A stretch of 64,000 bases of DNA from Notospermus geniculatus (GCA_002633025.1 NMRB01000865.1:42840-106839), one strand, 5' to 3'; positions 39,345-50,420 are shown, counted from the stretch's first letter. Notes: generated by a model not told the origin, from the sequence alone. Translations and numbers: made by a program.

Positions 39345-40388
39345 ATGGTTCTGACGGCAGAGCCTGGCTGGTCCACCATTTTTGAATGGCCCACCGACGG
39401 TCCACAGACACATGGAGATTTCAGTCAATTTGAACGATTCTTCGATTTCTTTCACGGCTACTTCTTGGTGGTCGTATACTCCGTCGGTATCATCGGTAAC
39501 ACGATTTCCTTCATCGTCTTCTTCAGGGCGAGACACAGAGAGGATGCGTCGGTTCAGTATCTCAGCGTCCTTTCCGTGTTCGACACCGGTGTCGTCTTGG
39601 TCCAAGGCGTCACGAGGTGGATTCAAGATGGGTTACCACAAGTCACGAACGGCAGGTATTCTTATAACCTTTTCAACAGTAGGTGGGCATGTAAAACGTT
39701 TTTTTTTCTTCACAAATTCTTCAAATATGTTTCTGGATGGCTGATTGTGGCTTTCACCGTCGAACGAGCTTTCATCGTCTGGTTCCCCTTACACCGGGCC
39801 CGGATCACAACAAGGATGAGAATGGTTGCCATAGCAATCATCATCATGACCGCCATTATACTACACATCCATCTTCTTGTTTTGATCGACTTTCGTGAAA
39901 GTGTGAGCTCACACAATTGTTGGTACACCACATCACCCACAACAACCGGTATTATTTACCAATTCGAGACAGCTGTGTACAACTACATACCTAGCTTTCT
40001 GATCTTCTCTTCAAATATCTTGATTGTCGTGGGTATTGCTAGAGCCCGGCGGGCGGCCGTCAGGGAAACGATGTCACAACCCAAAAAACAACAGGATACA
40101 AGGATGGTTGTATCTTTAATGACTGTATCGACTCTGTACGTTATATTTCTGTTACCTGCATCCACAATGTACACGTACTTCCTACTCGCTCCCGAAGACG
40201 CGGAAGATTCAAGAAAGATGAAGGTATTTTTGTGGCTCATTGCAAAATTCTTGCTTCTGTTTAGCTCAATAAATTATTGTATCAATTTTGTTGTTTATGG
40301 AGTCACGTTGCCATTCTATCGGGCTGACGTTTTGAAGATATTTACCACGTGTTGTGGGTTTGTTAAGAAGGATTTATCCTGGACCTGA
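39345..40388 (+). CDS. G19: intact class A GPCR, subfamily V
   Basis: 347 codons, starting M-V-L-T-A-E-P-G-W-S-T. TM2 reads L-S-V-F-D-T-G, where the family has S-V-S-D. TM3 is entered by W-A-C-K-T-F-F-F-L-H-K-F-F-K. TM4 ends I-I-L-H-I-H-L-L-V-L-I. The loop has S-S-H-N-C-W-Y. The tail is K-K-D-L-S-W-T. The coding run of nine T in TM3 is in frame here; the sister G22 has lost frame at the same place. Other framework motifs are complete. Confidence 0.9.
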   Translation: MVLTAEPGWSTIFEWPTDGPQTHGDFSQFERFFDFFHGYFLVVVYSVGIIGNTISFIVFFRARHREDASVQYLSVLSVFDTGVVLVQGVTRWIQDGLPQVTNGRYSYNLFNSRWACKTFFFLHKFFKYVSGWLIVAFTVERAFIVWFPLHRARITTRMRMVAIAIIIMTAIILHIHLLVLIDFRESVSSHNCWYTTSPTTTGIIYQFETAVYNYIPSFLIFSSNILIVVGIARARRAAVRETMSQPKKQQDTRMVVSLMTVSTLYVIFLLPASTMYTYFLLAPEDAEDSRKMKVFLWLIAKFLLLFSSINYCINFVVYGVTLPFYRADVLKIFTTCCGFVKKDLSWT

Positions 40389-40808
40389 GGAAACGCCAAC
40401 AGGGCCTACGGTCACTTCGCCCTTCGACTATAATACGCTCCCTTGAGTGAGGGCAGGAGTGAACTGGAAAGCTTGTCAGGGCAACCACTCACCCATGTCG
40501 CACTCCAACATCTCGCGAGAACATGGCCTTATCCTACATATACCTTGACCTACAGTACGTGTACGTTCGATTACTTCCCACATTTTCTCACCAGTCAGAC
40601 TCACTTCCGGTTTGACTGATCACTTCTTGCGTGTCTGTAATAGGAGCGAGTTGACCAATAGGTGTCACTACGGCCCAATTCAATGCATATAGCGGACCCA
40701 GTCATTATTGATCGAGCAGCATCACATAGATTTCCCTGTACATTGGTCCGCTAGAACTTTGCTGCCATCTGTTGGCAATATGCTGACTGCTCCTATACTT
40801 AAAGCCCA
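40389..40808. other. Downstream module of G19
   Basis: No gene. It contains the plus-arm 3' module (CATCTCGCGAGAACATGGCC) and a block with AGCGGACCCAGTC ... TTGGTCCGCTAGAAC that recurs at 49141-49300. Confidence 0.55.
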
Positions 40809-40928
40809 GGGGTAGCCGCATAGAAACTCCGCTAGTGCTTCGACAGCCTATCGGTGTTAAAATACATAGGAAAATGTACAGTACTATCGGCAGATGGGCT
40901 CCGCTAGTGCTAGCGGGGTTTCTATGCG
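40809..40928. mobile_element. GGGGTAGCCGCATAGAAAC palindromic MITE, copy 1
   Basis: The left arm GCCGCATAGAAACTCCGC pairs with GCGGGGTTTCTATGCGGC, and CTAGTGCT recurs in both arms. Copies lie at 49311-49433 and, as a right half only, at 52309-52352. Confidence 0.75.
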
Positions 40929-40939
40929 GCCACCCCAGG

Positions 40940-40988
40940 AATGTCAATAACGTTAGCGTTAGCGTTAACGTATGGTTTCTTAACCTCA
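40940..40988. mobile_element. Right half of the GTGAG... MITE
   Basis: AATAACGTTAGCGTTAGCGT through TTCTTAACCTCACTATTAG equals the right arm of 52949-53105, while the left arm is missing. Confidence 0.65.
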
Positions 40989-41172
40989 CTATTAGTTCCA
41001 CCCTTAAACCCAGGACAAAAGAAAGGTCCAGTCCAATTCTTCGCTTTCCATGCAGCACAAAATCTATCTACCGTAGATCACATGTACTAGTTTTGAACTG
41101 AGTTGCCATTGTTTATGATGTCATTTTCCTTTGGAGATCTATACATGAACATGCTCATCAACCTGTGCTGGT

Positions 41173-41231
41173 GATCAAAATAGGCTTTGCTAGCTTTTGT
41201 TTTTCCACCTTCACAAACAAATTTAGCACAA
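41173..41231 (+). promoter_or_regulatory. Conserved upstream block of G20
   Basis: GATCAAAATAGGCTTTGC to ACAAATTTAGCACAATC. Confidence 0.5.
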
Positions 41232-41256
41232 TCAACGATTCAGATAATCAAAAGGG

Positions 41257-41266
41257 TCTATAAAAG
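41257..41266 (+). promoter_or_regulatory. TATA box of G20 (TCTATAAAAG)
   Basis: A good TATA consensus 137 bases before the ATG, identical in G21, G23 and G24. An ATG at 41278 opens a short upstream frame that ends 3 bases before the receptor ATG. Confidence 0.6.
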
Positions 41267-41402
41267 TCCAAGCACCATGAACGTTCACCAAAGCGATTCA
41301 TCGGTGACTGAGCTTCGGTCTTTGTTGATCTTTGTGTCTTCTCCTCAAGGAGATGACCCAAATGCCATCTTGGCCGTGACGTCCAACTCTTTTTCTTGAG
41401 AG

Positions 41403-42812
41403 ATGGTTGTGACGGGAAAGCCTGGCTGGTCCACCGTTTTTAAACTGCCCACCGACGTCCCCCTGATACACAGAGATTTCAGTCAGTTTGAAAGATTCTA
41501 CAATTTCTATCACGGCTACTTCTTGGTGGTCATATACTCCGTCGGTATCATCGGCAACACGATTTCCTTCATCGTCTTCTTCAGGGCGAGACACAGAGAG
41601 GATGCGTCGGTTCAGTATCTCAGCGTCCTTTCTGTGTCCGACACCTGCGTAATCCTGTTCAATGGCGTCACAAGGTGGATTAATTACGGATTACCACATG
41701 TCACGAACGGCAGGTATTCTTATAACATACTCAGCAGTACATTTGCTTGCAAGCTGAACATTTATCTAGTTCAGGTATCCTTTTGTATATCTGGATGGCT
41801 GATTGTGGCTTTCACAGTGGAAAGAGCTTTCGTCGTCTGGTTCCCCTTACACCGGGCCCGGATCACAACAAGGATGAGAATGGTTGCCATAGCAATCATT
41901 ATCATGGCCGCCATTATACCACACCTTCATCTTCTTGTTTTGATCGACTTTCGTGAAAGTGTGACCTCACACAATTGTTATTACACCACGTCACCCACAA
42001 CAACCGGTATTATTTACCAGTTCGAGACAGCTGTGTACAGCTACATTCCCAGCTTTCTGGTCTTCTCTTCAAATATCTTGATTGTCGTTGGTATTGCTCG
42101 AGCCCGGCGCGCGGCCGTCAGGGAAACGATGTCACAACCCAAAAAACAACAGGACACAAGAATGGTTGGTCACGTACCTGTAATGAAAAGCCAATGCATT
42201 TACCATTGAAATGGACTGAATGTCCGGGCTCATAACTTTGCCCCAGAGTTTCGTTGGAAGGGGCGCTATTTTCCTACCTTCTTTCAATGGTGCCACTGGA
42301 TATGGGAGTAGTAATACAATGGGCTAGCCAAAAGTAGATCCAATGGTGTGACTAAAATGAAACTTTCTGAAAACTGAAAATTAATTGTTTAAAAAATTAT
42401 TTATATGTGGGAATGAATATTTGAGGACGTTTTACCCCTTATTGACATATAACGAGTGGAGGAACACGTTTTTTTAAGTACTACTTTTACCATGTAACCC
42501 CGCGCTGATTGGTCAATTACTGGCACGTGACCGGTTGTATCTTTAATGACTGTATCGACGCTGTACGTTATATTTCTGTTACCAGCATCCACAGTGTACA
42601 CATACTTCCTAATCGCTCCTGAAGACACGGAAGATTCAAGAAAGATGAAGGAATTTTTATGGCTCATTGCAAAATTCTTGATTCTGTCTAGTTTAATAAA
42701 TTATTGTATCAATTTTGTTGTGTATGGAGTCACGTTGCCATTCTATCGCGCTGACGTTTTGAAGATATTTACCACGTGTTGCGGGTTTGTCAAGAGGAAG
42801 GATTTATCCTGA
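41403..42812 (+). pseudogene. G20: GPCR split by a transposon at the start of TM6
   Basis: From M-V-V-T-G-K-P-G-W-S-T to D-T-R-M-V the frame is intact (41403-42167). A 365-base element then brings a stop after 14 foreign codons. The receptor resumes at about 42537 with V-S-L-M-T-V-S-T and runs to K-R-K-D-L-S. Without the insert and its 4-base duplication the frame would be continuous, so this is a recently killed gene. A truncated five-helix product is possible. The element lacks clear splice sites that would remove it exactly. Confidence 0.88.
42168..42532. mobile_element. GGTCACGT-ended MITE inside G20
   Basis: The ends GGTCACGTACCTGTAAT and ATTACTGGCACGTGACC pair. GGTT stands on both sides (42164-42167, 42533-42536). 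A second member of the family lies at 46247-46715. The 4-base duplication is certain; the superfamily is not. Confidence 0.85.
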
Positions 42813-44059
42813 ACTTTACGAAAGGCATCTTGACACATCAAGGCCTACGATCACTTTCGCCCTTCAATTCCGCTTCCTTGAGTGAGGGCAGGAGTGACTG
42901 GAACGCTTGTCAGGGCTAACCACTCACGTTCCATGTGGCACTCGCGAACTTTGATTCCAGGGGAATTAAACCCCTGTCACACCTTTTTCGTGACCTCCAC
43001 ACACTGTCGCAGTGTGGAGGTCATATTCATTTCTCAGGGTTTCTTTCTATGTAACTCTATCAATTTTTTTCTGTGAACGGATACCAGAAAACCGCTAATC
43101 GTACCAATCTCAAACTTTCACAGAGTCTGCAATGTACAATAATCTAGTTTGAGGCCTGTTTCAACCCAAACATCTGTGCGCTATCGGACGCTATCGATGC
43201 ATATAAAAATTGTGGTATAGCCGATAGCTGTCACAGGTTTCACCAAATCCTTTCGCCCGAAATATCTATGTAGTGTTAACTTCTTTGTCTTCAAACCATT
43301 GTTTGCCATATTTGGTAGGAACCAGTAAATTCAGTAAATTGCATCGACTCTCATGCTTCCGAGCTAAACTGCCGGAATTTTGTGCCGAAGGTTGCATTTT
43401 CCTCAGCTGACTATTATAAAATCAGGATAGTAATGTCAACGTCTTGCAATAGATAAACATGTTTAGAACAATTTGAGCCTATTGGTAATCTGAAGTTCGA
43501 TCTCATGACTTCAAAAAATGCATTTGAAGTGTGATAAATTTACAGTAGAGGCCTCCTGCGCATGCCCAGATTGACTTCTACCGGTCGTCAATAATATTCT
43601 ATTGGCTGTGCTGTGGAGAGGTAGGCGTCGACTACGCCGATTTGGCTGCGTCACCATTTTAGGAGGGCTTTCCCCATGTTGAGGCCATTCTCCGAAAGGT
43701 GACGCCTCTATAGCAAATTCCCTTCCTAACAGTCGTGTTTCCAGCACATTTGCGGATGTTTCTACAAAATACAGCCATCCGCCCAACCAAACCCACTGTT
43801 GTATAATCACGGGACGGGATCTGTACGGAAAACAAAGAATTGGACAAGCCCTTCCTTTGTCCTGTGGGGTGAATAGGGGGAAGGTATTAGTTCCACCCTT
43901 AAACCAGGACAAAAGAAAGGTCCAGTCCAATTCTTCGCTTTCCATGCAGCACAAGATCTATTTACATCACATGTTAGTTTTGAACTGAGTTGCCATTTTT
44001 TATGATGTCATTTTCCTTTGAAGATCTATTCATGAACATGCTGATCAACCTGTGCTGGT
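42813..44059. other. Downstream module of G20 and unassigned DNA
   Basis: No gene is recognised. A hairpin GACCTCCACACACTG...CAGTGTGGAGGTC lies at about 42993-43023. From about 43745 the module with ACAAAATACAGCCATCCGCC and GGGACGGGATCTGTACGG recurs at 49905 and 52836. From 43880 the distal promoter module of G21 begins. Confidence 0.5.
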
Positions 44060-44116
44060 GATCAAAATAGGCTTTGCTGGCTTTTGTTTTTCCACCTTCA
44101 CAAACAAATTTAGCAC
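44060..44116 (+). promoter_or_regulatory. Conserved upstream block of G21
   Basis: GATCAAAATAGGCTTTGC to ACAAATTTAGCACAATC, identical in layout to G20. Confidence 0.5.
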
Positions 44117-44143
44117 AATCAATGATTCAGGTAATCAAAAGGG

Positions 44144-44153
44144 TCTATAAAAG
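44144..44153 (+). promoter_or_regulatory. TATA box of G21
   Basis: TCTATAAAAG, 166 bases before the ATG. Confidence 0.6.
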
Positions 44154-44318
44154 TCCAAGCACCATGAACGTTCACCAAAGCGATTCATCACTGATCACTG
44201 AGCTTCGGTCTTTGTTGATGTTCGTGTCCTCTCCTCAAGGAGACGACCCAAATGCTGTCTTGGCCGTGACGTCCTGTCCCCGTTTCTAATCTGTTCATGA
44301 AAATCTTTTTCTTGAGAG

Positions 44319-45358
44319 ATGGTTGTGACGGGAAACCCTGGCTGGTCCACCGCTTTCGGTATGCCTACCGACACTCCCCTCACACGCGGAGATTTCAGTC
44401 AGTTTGAAAGATTCTTCAATGTCTATCACGGCTACTTCATGGTGGTCGTATACTCCGTCGGTATCATCGGCAACACGATTTCCTTCATCGTCTTCTTCAG
44501 GGCGAGACACAGAGAGGATGCGTCGGTTCAGTATCTCAGCGCCCTTTCTGTGTCCGATACCTGCGTAATTCTGTTCAATGGCGTCACAAGGTGGATTCGA
44601 TTTGGATTGAGACATGTCACGAACGGCAGGTATTCTTATAACATACTCAGTAGTACAGTGGCTTGTAAGCTGAATATTTATCTATTCCAAGCGTCGCTTT
44701 GTATATCTGGATGGCTGATTGTGGCTTTCACAGTGGAAAGATCTTTCGTTGTCTGGTTCCCCTTACACCGGGCCCGGATCACAACAAGGATGAGAATGGT
44801 TGCCATAGCAATCATCATTATGGCCGCCATACTATGCATTTATCCTCTTGTTTTGATCGACTTTCGTGAAGGTGTAACCTCACACAATTGTTATTACACC
44901 ACATCACCCACAACAACCGGTATTATTTACCAATTCGAGACAGCTGTGTACAGTTACATTCCCAGCGTTCTGATCTTCTCTTCAAATATCTTGATTGTCG
45001 TGGGTATTGCTAGAGCCCGGCGAGCGGCCGTCAGGGAAACGATGTCACAACCCAAAAAACAACAGGACACGCGGATGGTTGTATCTTTAATGACGGTATC
45101 GACGCTGTACGTTATATTTCTGTTACCAGCATCCACAATGTACACATTGTTTGTACTCGCTCCCGAAAACTCCGAAGATTCAAGAAAGATGAAAGCATTT
45201 TTATGGCTCAAATTGCAAAATTCTTGCTTCTGTTTAGATTAATAAATTATTGTATCAATTTTATTGTTTATGGATTCACGTTGCCATTCTATCGGGCTGA
45301 CGTTTTGAAGATGTTTACCACGTGTTGTGGGTTTGTCAAGAGGAAGGATTTATCCTGA
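44319..45358 (+). pseudogene. G21: GPCR with 2-base insertion before TM7
   Basis: The frame is intact from M-V-V-T-G-N-P-G-W-S-T to F-L-W-L. There GGCTCAAATTGC replaces GGCTCATTGC, and the frame stops 10 codons later at 45242. The remaining TM7 and tail (to K-R-K-D-L-S, stop 45356-45358) are perfect in the other frame. TM2 has L-S-A-L-S-V-S-D, a feature shared with G24. A recent lesion or a sequence error. Confidence 0.82.
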
Positions 45359-45829
45359 ACCTGAGGAGAGCGCATGTTGACACATCAGGGCCTAGGGTCA
45401 CTGTGCCCTTCGACTAATACGCTCCCTTGGTGAGCGATTGGAACGCTTGTCAGGGCAACCACTCACGCATGTCACACTCCAACAACTCGCGAGAACATGG
45501 CTGTAGCCTACATATACCTCGACCTACAGCACGTTTGATTACTTCCCAAACTTTCTCAGACTCACTTCCCGCGTGACTGATCACTTCTCGCGTGAATGTA
45601 ATTACTTAACACGTCACTGTCTCGCGTGACCGTATAGTCACTTCTTGCGTGACGAATGACATGCGTAGTGGAAGCAATCAACCTTAAAGGGACTAGGAAA
45701 ATTTTTTCAAGCTTCGGTTATTACAAAATGCTAGTCTTTCATGATAAATTCCCACCGTCAATTCACTTTTTCAATTAACTGTTATTTACTGGCACCCAGA
45801 CAAATCAGTTATCACCACACCATGGAGCA

Positions 45830-45922
45830 TTCACCACGTCACTGGGAACCTAATCAACATAATAGAGTACAAGCTCGCTCTATACAAAACATACAGCGAG
45901 AGGTTCCCAGTGACGTGGTGAA
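45830..45922. repeat. 22-base-arm inverted repeat at a duplication junction
   Basis: TTCACCACGTCACTGGGAAC and its complement (45901-45922) surround about 49 bases. The right end coincides with the start of the duplicated G21 3' end. The DNA from about 45690 to 45830 has no sister. Confidence 0.7.
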
Positions 45923-46068
45923 TTGCAAAATTCTTGCTTCTGTTTAGATTAATAAATTATTGTATCAATTTTATTGTTTATGGATTCACGTTGCCATTCT
46001 ATCGGGCTGACGTGTTGAAGATGTTTACCACGTGTTGTGGGTTTGTCAAGAGGAAGGATTTATCCTGA
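45922..46068 (+). pseudogene. Orphan GPCR C-terminus (TM7 and tail)
   Basis: An almost exact second copy of 45217-45358, from I-A-K-F-L-L-L-F-R-L to K-R-K-D-L-S, followed by the same downstream module. It has no start, being the product of a local duplication of the G21 3' end. Confidence 0.85.
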
Positions 46069-46246
46069 ACCTGTGGAGAGCGCATGTTGACACATCAGGG
46101 CCTACGGTCACTTTGCCCTTCGACTATACGCTCCCTTGGTGAGTGATTGGAACGCTTGTGAGGGCAACCACTCACGCATGTCACACTCCAACAACTCGCG
46201 AGAACATGGCTGTAGCCTACATATACATGTACCTCGACGTACAGCA

Positions 46247-46715
46247 GGTCACGTGCCAGGAATTGACCAATCAGCGCGGGGTTACATGGTAAAAGTAGAT
46301 CTTTAAAAACCCAGTTTTCTCCATTTATCATAGATAATATCGAGTAAAAGGCACTTAAATATTCTGTTTGGCACAGAAATAATTAAGAGAAAAATAATTT
46401 TCAACTTTTGGGAAAGTTTCATAGTGATGGTATCATAAGCCTGTTTTCCAGTGGGCTAAGTGTATTACTACGCCGATATGGAGTGGCTGCATTGAAATAT
46501 CGTGCGAAATTACCCCTCATATTTTCAGCACCCCCAAACCCTGAAATTATCATGGTCAACCCACAACGAAAACTTTACGGTTTGAAGCATTAGGCTAGGG
46601 GTATGTTGTGTCCGAACGGTTCCTTCCAACGAAACTCTGGGACAAATCTACGAGCACAGGCATCTCGCCATTTCTAATGGTAAATGCATTGGCCACGCAT
46701 TACAGGTACGTGACC
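46247..46715. mobile_element. GGTCACGT-ended MITE, second copy
   Basis: The ends GGTCACGTGCCAG and GGTACGTGACC pair. AGCA is duplicated (46243-46246, 46716-46719), and the sister site at 45525 (CTACAGCACGTTTG) is empty. It lies in the opposite orientation to 42168-42532 and shares inner words such as CCCAGAGTTTCGTTGG in complement. Confidence 0.85.
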
Positions 46716-46969
46716 AGCACGTTTGATTACTTCCCAAACTTTCTCAGACTCACTTCCCGCGTAACTGATCACTTCTCGCGTGAATGTAATTACTTAACAC
46801 GTCACTGTCTCGCGTGATCGTATAGTCACTTCTTGCGTGACGAATGACATGCGTAGTGGAAGCAATCAACCTTAAAGCTGAACTGCTTGGACAAAAACAG
46901 GAGATTCCAACTTTGAAAAAAGACCACCACGCCACAGTGGTGGTCAAGAGAAATGCAAACTACTATAAT

Positions 46970-47139
46970 GCCCGTTGTACACGGTAGGATTTTTTTGTAC
47001 TAAATATTATAAGTGAGGCTCATGAAGGGTGATTTTGGTCATAGGCTACCGATTGCCTAGCTGAAAAGCATTGTGAACACCCATTTAAGCCCCATTTATA
47101 ATTTTTAGTACAAGAAAAATCCTACGTGTACAACGGGCA
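46970..47139. mobile_element. GCCCGTTGTACACG palindromic MITE, copy 1
   Basis: GCCCGTTGTACACGGTAGGA pairs with TCCTACGTGTACAACGGGC, and TTTTGTACTAAA with its complement. It is nearly identical to 56535-56703, as part of a longer duplicated block (about 46716-47330 and 56284-56920). Confidence 0.75.
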
Positions 47140-47390
47140 CAAGACACTTTCAAAGTACCTCCAAAACATGATAGACTACCAGCCTATTTGGTGGCGCCAC
47201 TGTATTCACCCTGAGTCGGTCAGTAGTGACATCAAGAGATGGCGTCCAATGATGTCTGCAAGTTGAAAGCATTGGGTTCTTTCCGAACTAGAGGAAAAAG
47301 TCGGTCACCATTCTATAGTATTCACTTCTTGTTGAAATTTATGGTATTATCCAGGCATCCAGAACGTCTATTTATGCTGATCAATCTCAT

Positions 47391-47438
47391 GATCAAAATA
47401 GCTGGTTTGTTTTCTACGTTTCACGAACAAATTCAGCA
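47391..47438 (+). promoter_or_regulatory. Conserved upstream block of G22
   Basis: GATCAAAATAGCTGG, then CTACGTTTCACGAACAAATTCAGCA. It is about 430 bases before the ATG, as in G25. Confidence 0.5.
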
Positions 47439-47823
47439 AAGATAGTCAAACCATGGTAGTATGCCATCGTTGTATCGTCATTCTGGTGGCAGCCGAGGTA
47501 GTGTCGGGTCAGATCTCTGTTGTGAAGTCACGAACTAATACAGCGGTTTCGTCGTTGGCTGTCAACTATTTGTCGATTGTGTTGCTGGAAAGTTAGCTAA
47601 TCTGTCGGCAAGTTCCAGCATCGTGTGGACTTTGACTGAAGGAAAACCTAATCGAACTCAAAGTGATCCAACATTGGTGGAGATTCTGTCTGTAAGTGTG
47701 ATACCTGGCGTCATTTCATATATCCATTCCTCTCGATGTCACTCATCGTGACAGCCCCAACGCAATCTTGTTAACAGTGACGTCCTGTTCCTTTTTCTCT
47801 TCATAAAACCATATGCTTGAAAA

Positions 47824-48865
47824 ATGGTTGTGACGGAAAAGCAGAGCTGGTCCACCCATTTCGATATGCCTACCGACACTCCCCTCACACGCGGAGATTT
47901 CAGTCAATTTCAAAGGTTCTTCAATTTCTATCACGGCTACTTCATGGTGGTCATATACTCCGTCGGTATCATCGGCAACACGATTTCCTTCATCGTCTTC
48001 TTCAGGGCGAGACACAGAGAGGATGCGTCGGTTCAGTATCTCAGCGTCCTTTCTGTGTCCGACACAGGTGTTGTCTTTGTCCAAGGTTTAATGAGGTGGA
48101 TTCAAGTTGGGTTACCACAAGTCACGAACGGCAGGTATTCTTATAACCCTTACAACAGTAGGTGGGCATGTAAAACGTTTTTTTCTTCTTCACAAATTCT
48201 TCAAATATGTTTCTGGATGGCTGATTGTGGCTTTCACCGTCGAACGAGCTTTCATCGTCTGGTTCCCCTTACACCGGGCCCGGATCACAACAAGGATGAG
48301 AAAGGTTGCCATAGCAATCATCATCATGGCCGCCATTATACTACACATCCATCTTCTTGTTTTGATCGACTTTCGTGAAAGTGTGCCCTCACACAATTGT
48401 TGGTACACAACATCACCCACAACAACCGGTATTATTTACCAATTCGAGACAGCTGTGTACAACTACATCCCAAGCTTTCTGATCTTCTCTCCAAATATCT
48501 TGATTGTCGTGGGTATTGCTCGAGCTCGGCGCGCGGCCGTCAGGGAAACGATGTCACAACCCAAAAAACAACAGGATACAAGGATGGTTGTATCTTTAAT
48601 GACTGTATCGACGCTGTACGTTATATTTCTGTTACCTGCATCCACAATGTACACATACTTCCTACTCGCTCCCGAAGACTCGGAAGATTCAAGAAAGATG
48701 AAGGTATTTTTGTGGCTCATTGCAAAATTCTTGCTTCTGTTTAGCTCAATAAATTATTGTATCAATTTTGTTGTTTATGGAGTCACGTTGCCATTCTACC
48801 GTGCTGACGTTTTGAAGATATTTACCACGTGTTGTGGGTTCGTCAAGAGGAAGGATTTATCCTGA
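47824..48865 (+). pseudogene. G22: GPCR with one extra T in TM3
   Basis: It starts M-V-V-T-E-K-Q-S-W-S-T. At W-A-C-K-T-F-F the coding strand has seven T where six would keep frame. The first frame ends at 48378, and the second continues perfectly with L-L-H-K-F-F-K-Y-V-S-G-W to K-R-K-D-L-S at 48865. TM3 onward is almost identical to G19, while the N-terminal part is closer to G25, so conversion is likely. The homopolymer makes a sequencing error a serious alternative. Confidence 0.8.
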
Positions 48866-49310
48866 ACCTGAGGAAAGGCATCTTGACACATCAGGGCCTT
48901 ACGGTCACTTCTCCCTTCCACTATACGCTCCCTTGAGTGAGGACAGGAGCGATTGGAAAGCTTGTCAGGGCAACCACTCACCCATGTCGCACTCCAACAT
49001 CTCGCGAGAACATGGCCTTATCCCACATAGCCTTGACCTACAGTACATGTAGGCCTACGTTCGATTACTTCCCACATTTTCTCACCAGTCAGACTCACTT
49101 CCGGTGTGACTGATCACTTCTTGCGTTACTGTAATTGGAGCTGTCAGCGAGTTGACCAATAGGTGTCACTACGGCCCAATTCAATGCATATAGCGGACCC
49201 AGTCGTTATTGATCGAGCAGCATCACATAGATTTCCCTGTACATTTTTGGTCCGCTAGAACTTTGCTGCCATCTGTTGGCAATATGCTGACTGCTCCCAT
49301 ATACTTAAAG
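48866..49310. other. Downstream module of G22
   Basis: No gene. It parallels 40389-40808. A compound TACATGTAGGCCTA stands at 49044-49057 where the G19 copy has TACGTGTA. Confidence 0.6.
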
Positions 49311-49433
49311 CCGCATAGAAACTCCGCTAGTGCTTCGACAGCCTATCGGTGTTAAAATACATAGGAAAATGTACAGCACTATCGGCAGATGGGCTCCGCT
49401 AGTGCTAGCGGGGTTTCTATGCGGCCACCCCAG
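49311..49433. mobile_element. GCCGCATAGAAAC palindromic MITE, copy 2
   Basis: Same arms as 40809-40928, almost identical inside. Confidence 0.75.
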
Positions 49434-49455
49434 GTCACACTGTGGCGACTTAGAC

Positions 49456-49592
49456 GGGCGAATCCCCGCGAACTAGAATGAAATGATCCATGGACCATGT
49501 ACATGCCTCTCTCTGTCATTACACTATTATGTCAAAAGGGGTGAGCACATGGTCCATGGACCATTTCATTCTAGTTCGCGGGGATTCGCCGG
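49456..49592. mobile_element. GGCGAATCCCCGCG palindromic MITE, copy 1
   Basis: GGCGAATCCCCGCGAACTAG and its complement; arms of about 45 bases run to CATGGACCATGT. A second copy lies at 52375-52511. Confidence 0.78.
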
Positions 49593-49617
49593 GAACAAAG
49601 AAAATCGCTTCGACGAC

Positions 49618-49750
49618 CCCCCCCCCCGCCATCTTGGTTCTAGAGATTTTGTGCATGCGCACCTATCTGGTAGGCAAAACAAAGCATGTGATTGGTCGTA
49701 ATTTGCCCACCAGATATAACTGCGCATGTACAGTTTTGCAAGACGGCGGG
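49618..49750. mobile_element. CCGCCATCTTGG-ended MITE, copy 3
   Basis: Preceded by a run of C. CCAGATATAACTGCGC here lacks the CATGTA that the 34.4-kb copy has. Confidence 0.7.
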
Positions 49751-50420
49751 ACCCATCGAAACGATGAACACGCGGTAGACCCTACCACGATCGATTTCAC
49801 CTGAATGGTAAACAACCGATCATCGAAAACACAACGCCTCGTCCCTTCCAAACAAGGCCCAATCGAGTGCACATGCCGTGTATGGTCTTTCCAGCACATT
49901 TGAGGATGTTTCTACAAAATACAGCCATCCACCCAACCAAACCCACTGTTGTATAATCACGGGACGGGATCTGTACGGAAAGCGAAGAATGGGGAGCGCC
50001 AATTGGTCACGTGATGACTACTGATAGAGCAGACGAGACACCTAGCGTTGACCTAGGCCCATTGTTCGAGAGATGCGGTTCACCAAGCATGGCCAATCAC
50101 AGCTTGAATCGTCATGAATAATAGGTGGCATTGGTGTACTATCAGTTCAAAACCACGCGTATATTCTCGCGTGGTCTGCGTGATCGGTGTTCCCTATTGG
50201 ACGAGCCCTTCCTTTGTCCTTTGGGGTGAATTAGGGGGAAGGTATTAGTTCCACCCTTAAACCCAGGACAAAAGAAAGGTCCAGTCCAATTCTTCGCTTT
50301 CCATGCAGCACAAGATCTATCTACATCACATGTACTAGTTTTGAACTGAGTTGCCATTGTTTATGATGTCATTTTCCTTTGAAGATCTATTCATGAACAT
50401 GCTGATCAACCTGTGCTGGT
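49751..50420. other. Distal upstream region of G23
   Basis: No gene is recognised. It contains the CAGCCATCCACCCAACC module, an AACCACGCGTATATTCTCGCGTGGT-type hairpin near 50152-50177 and the CCCTTAAACCCAGGACAAAAG distal promoter module. Confidence 0.5.

Noticed and set aside
42168-42532. The G20 insert as a spliced intron.
   Set aside because: It has paired terminal repeats and a 4-base target duplication, and no GT...AG placed to restore the frame exactly; sister genes have no intron.
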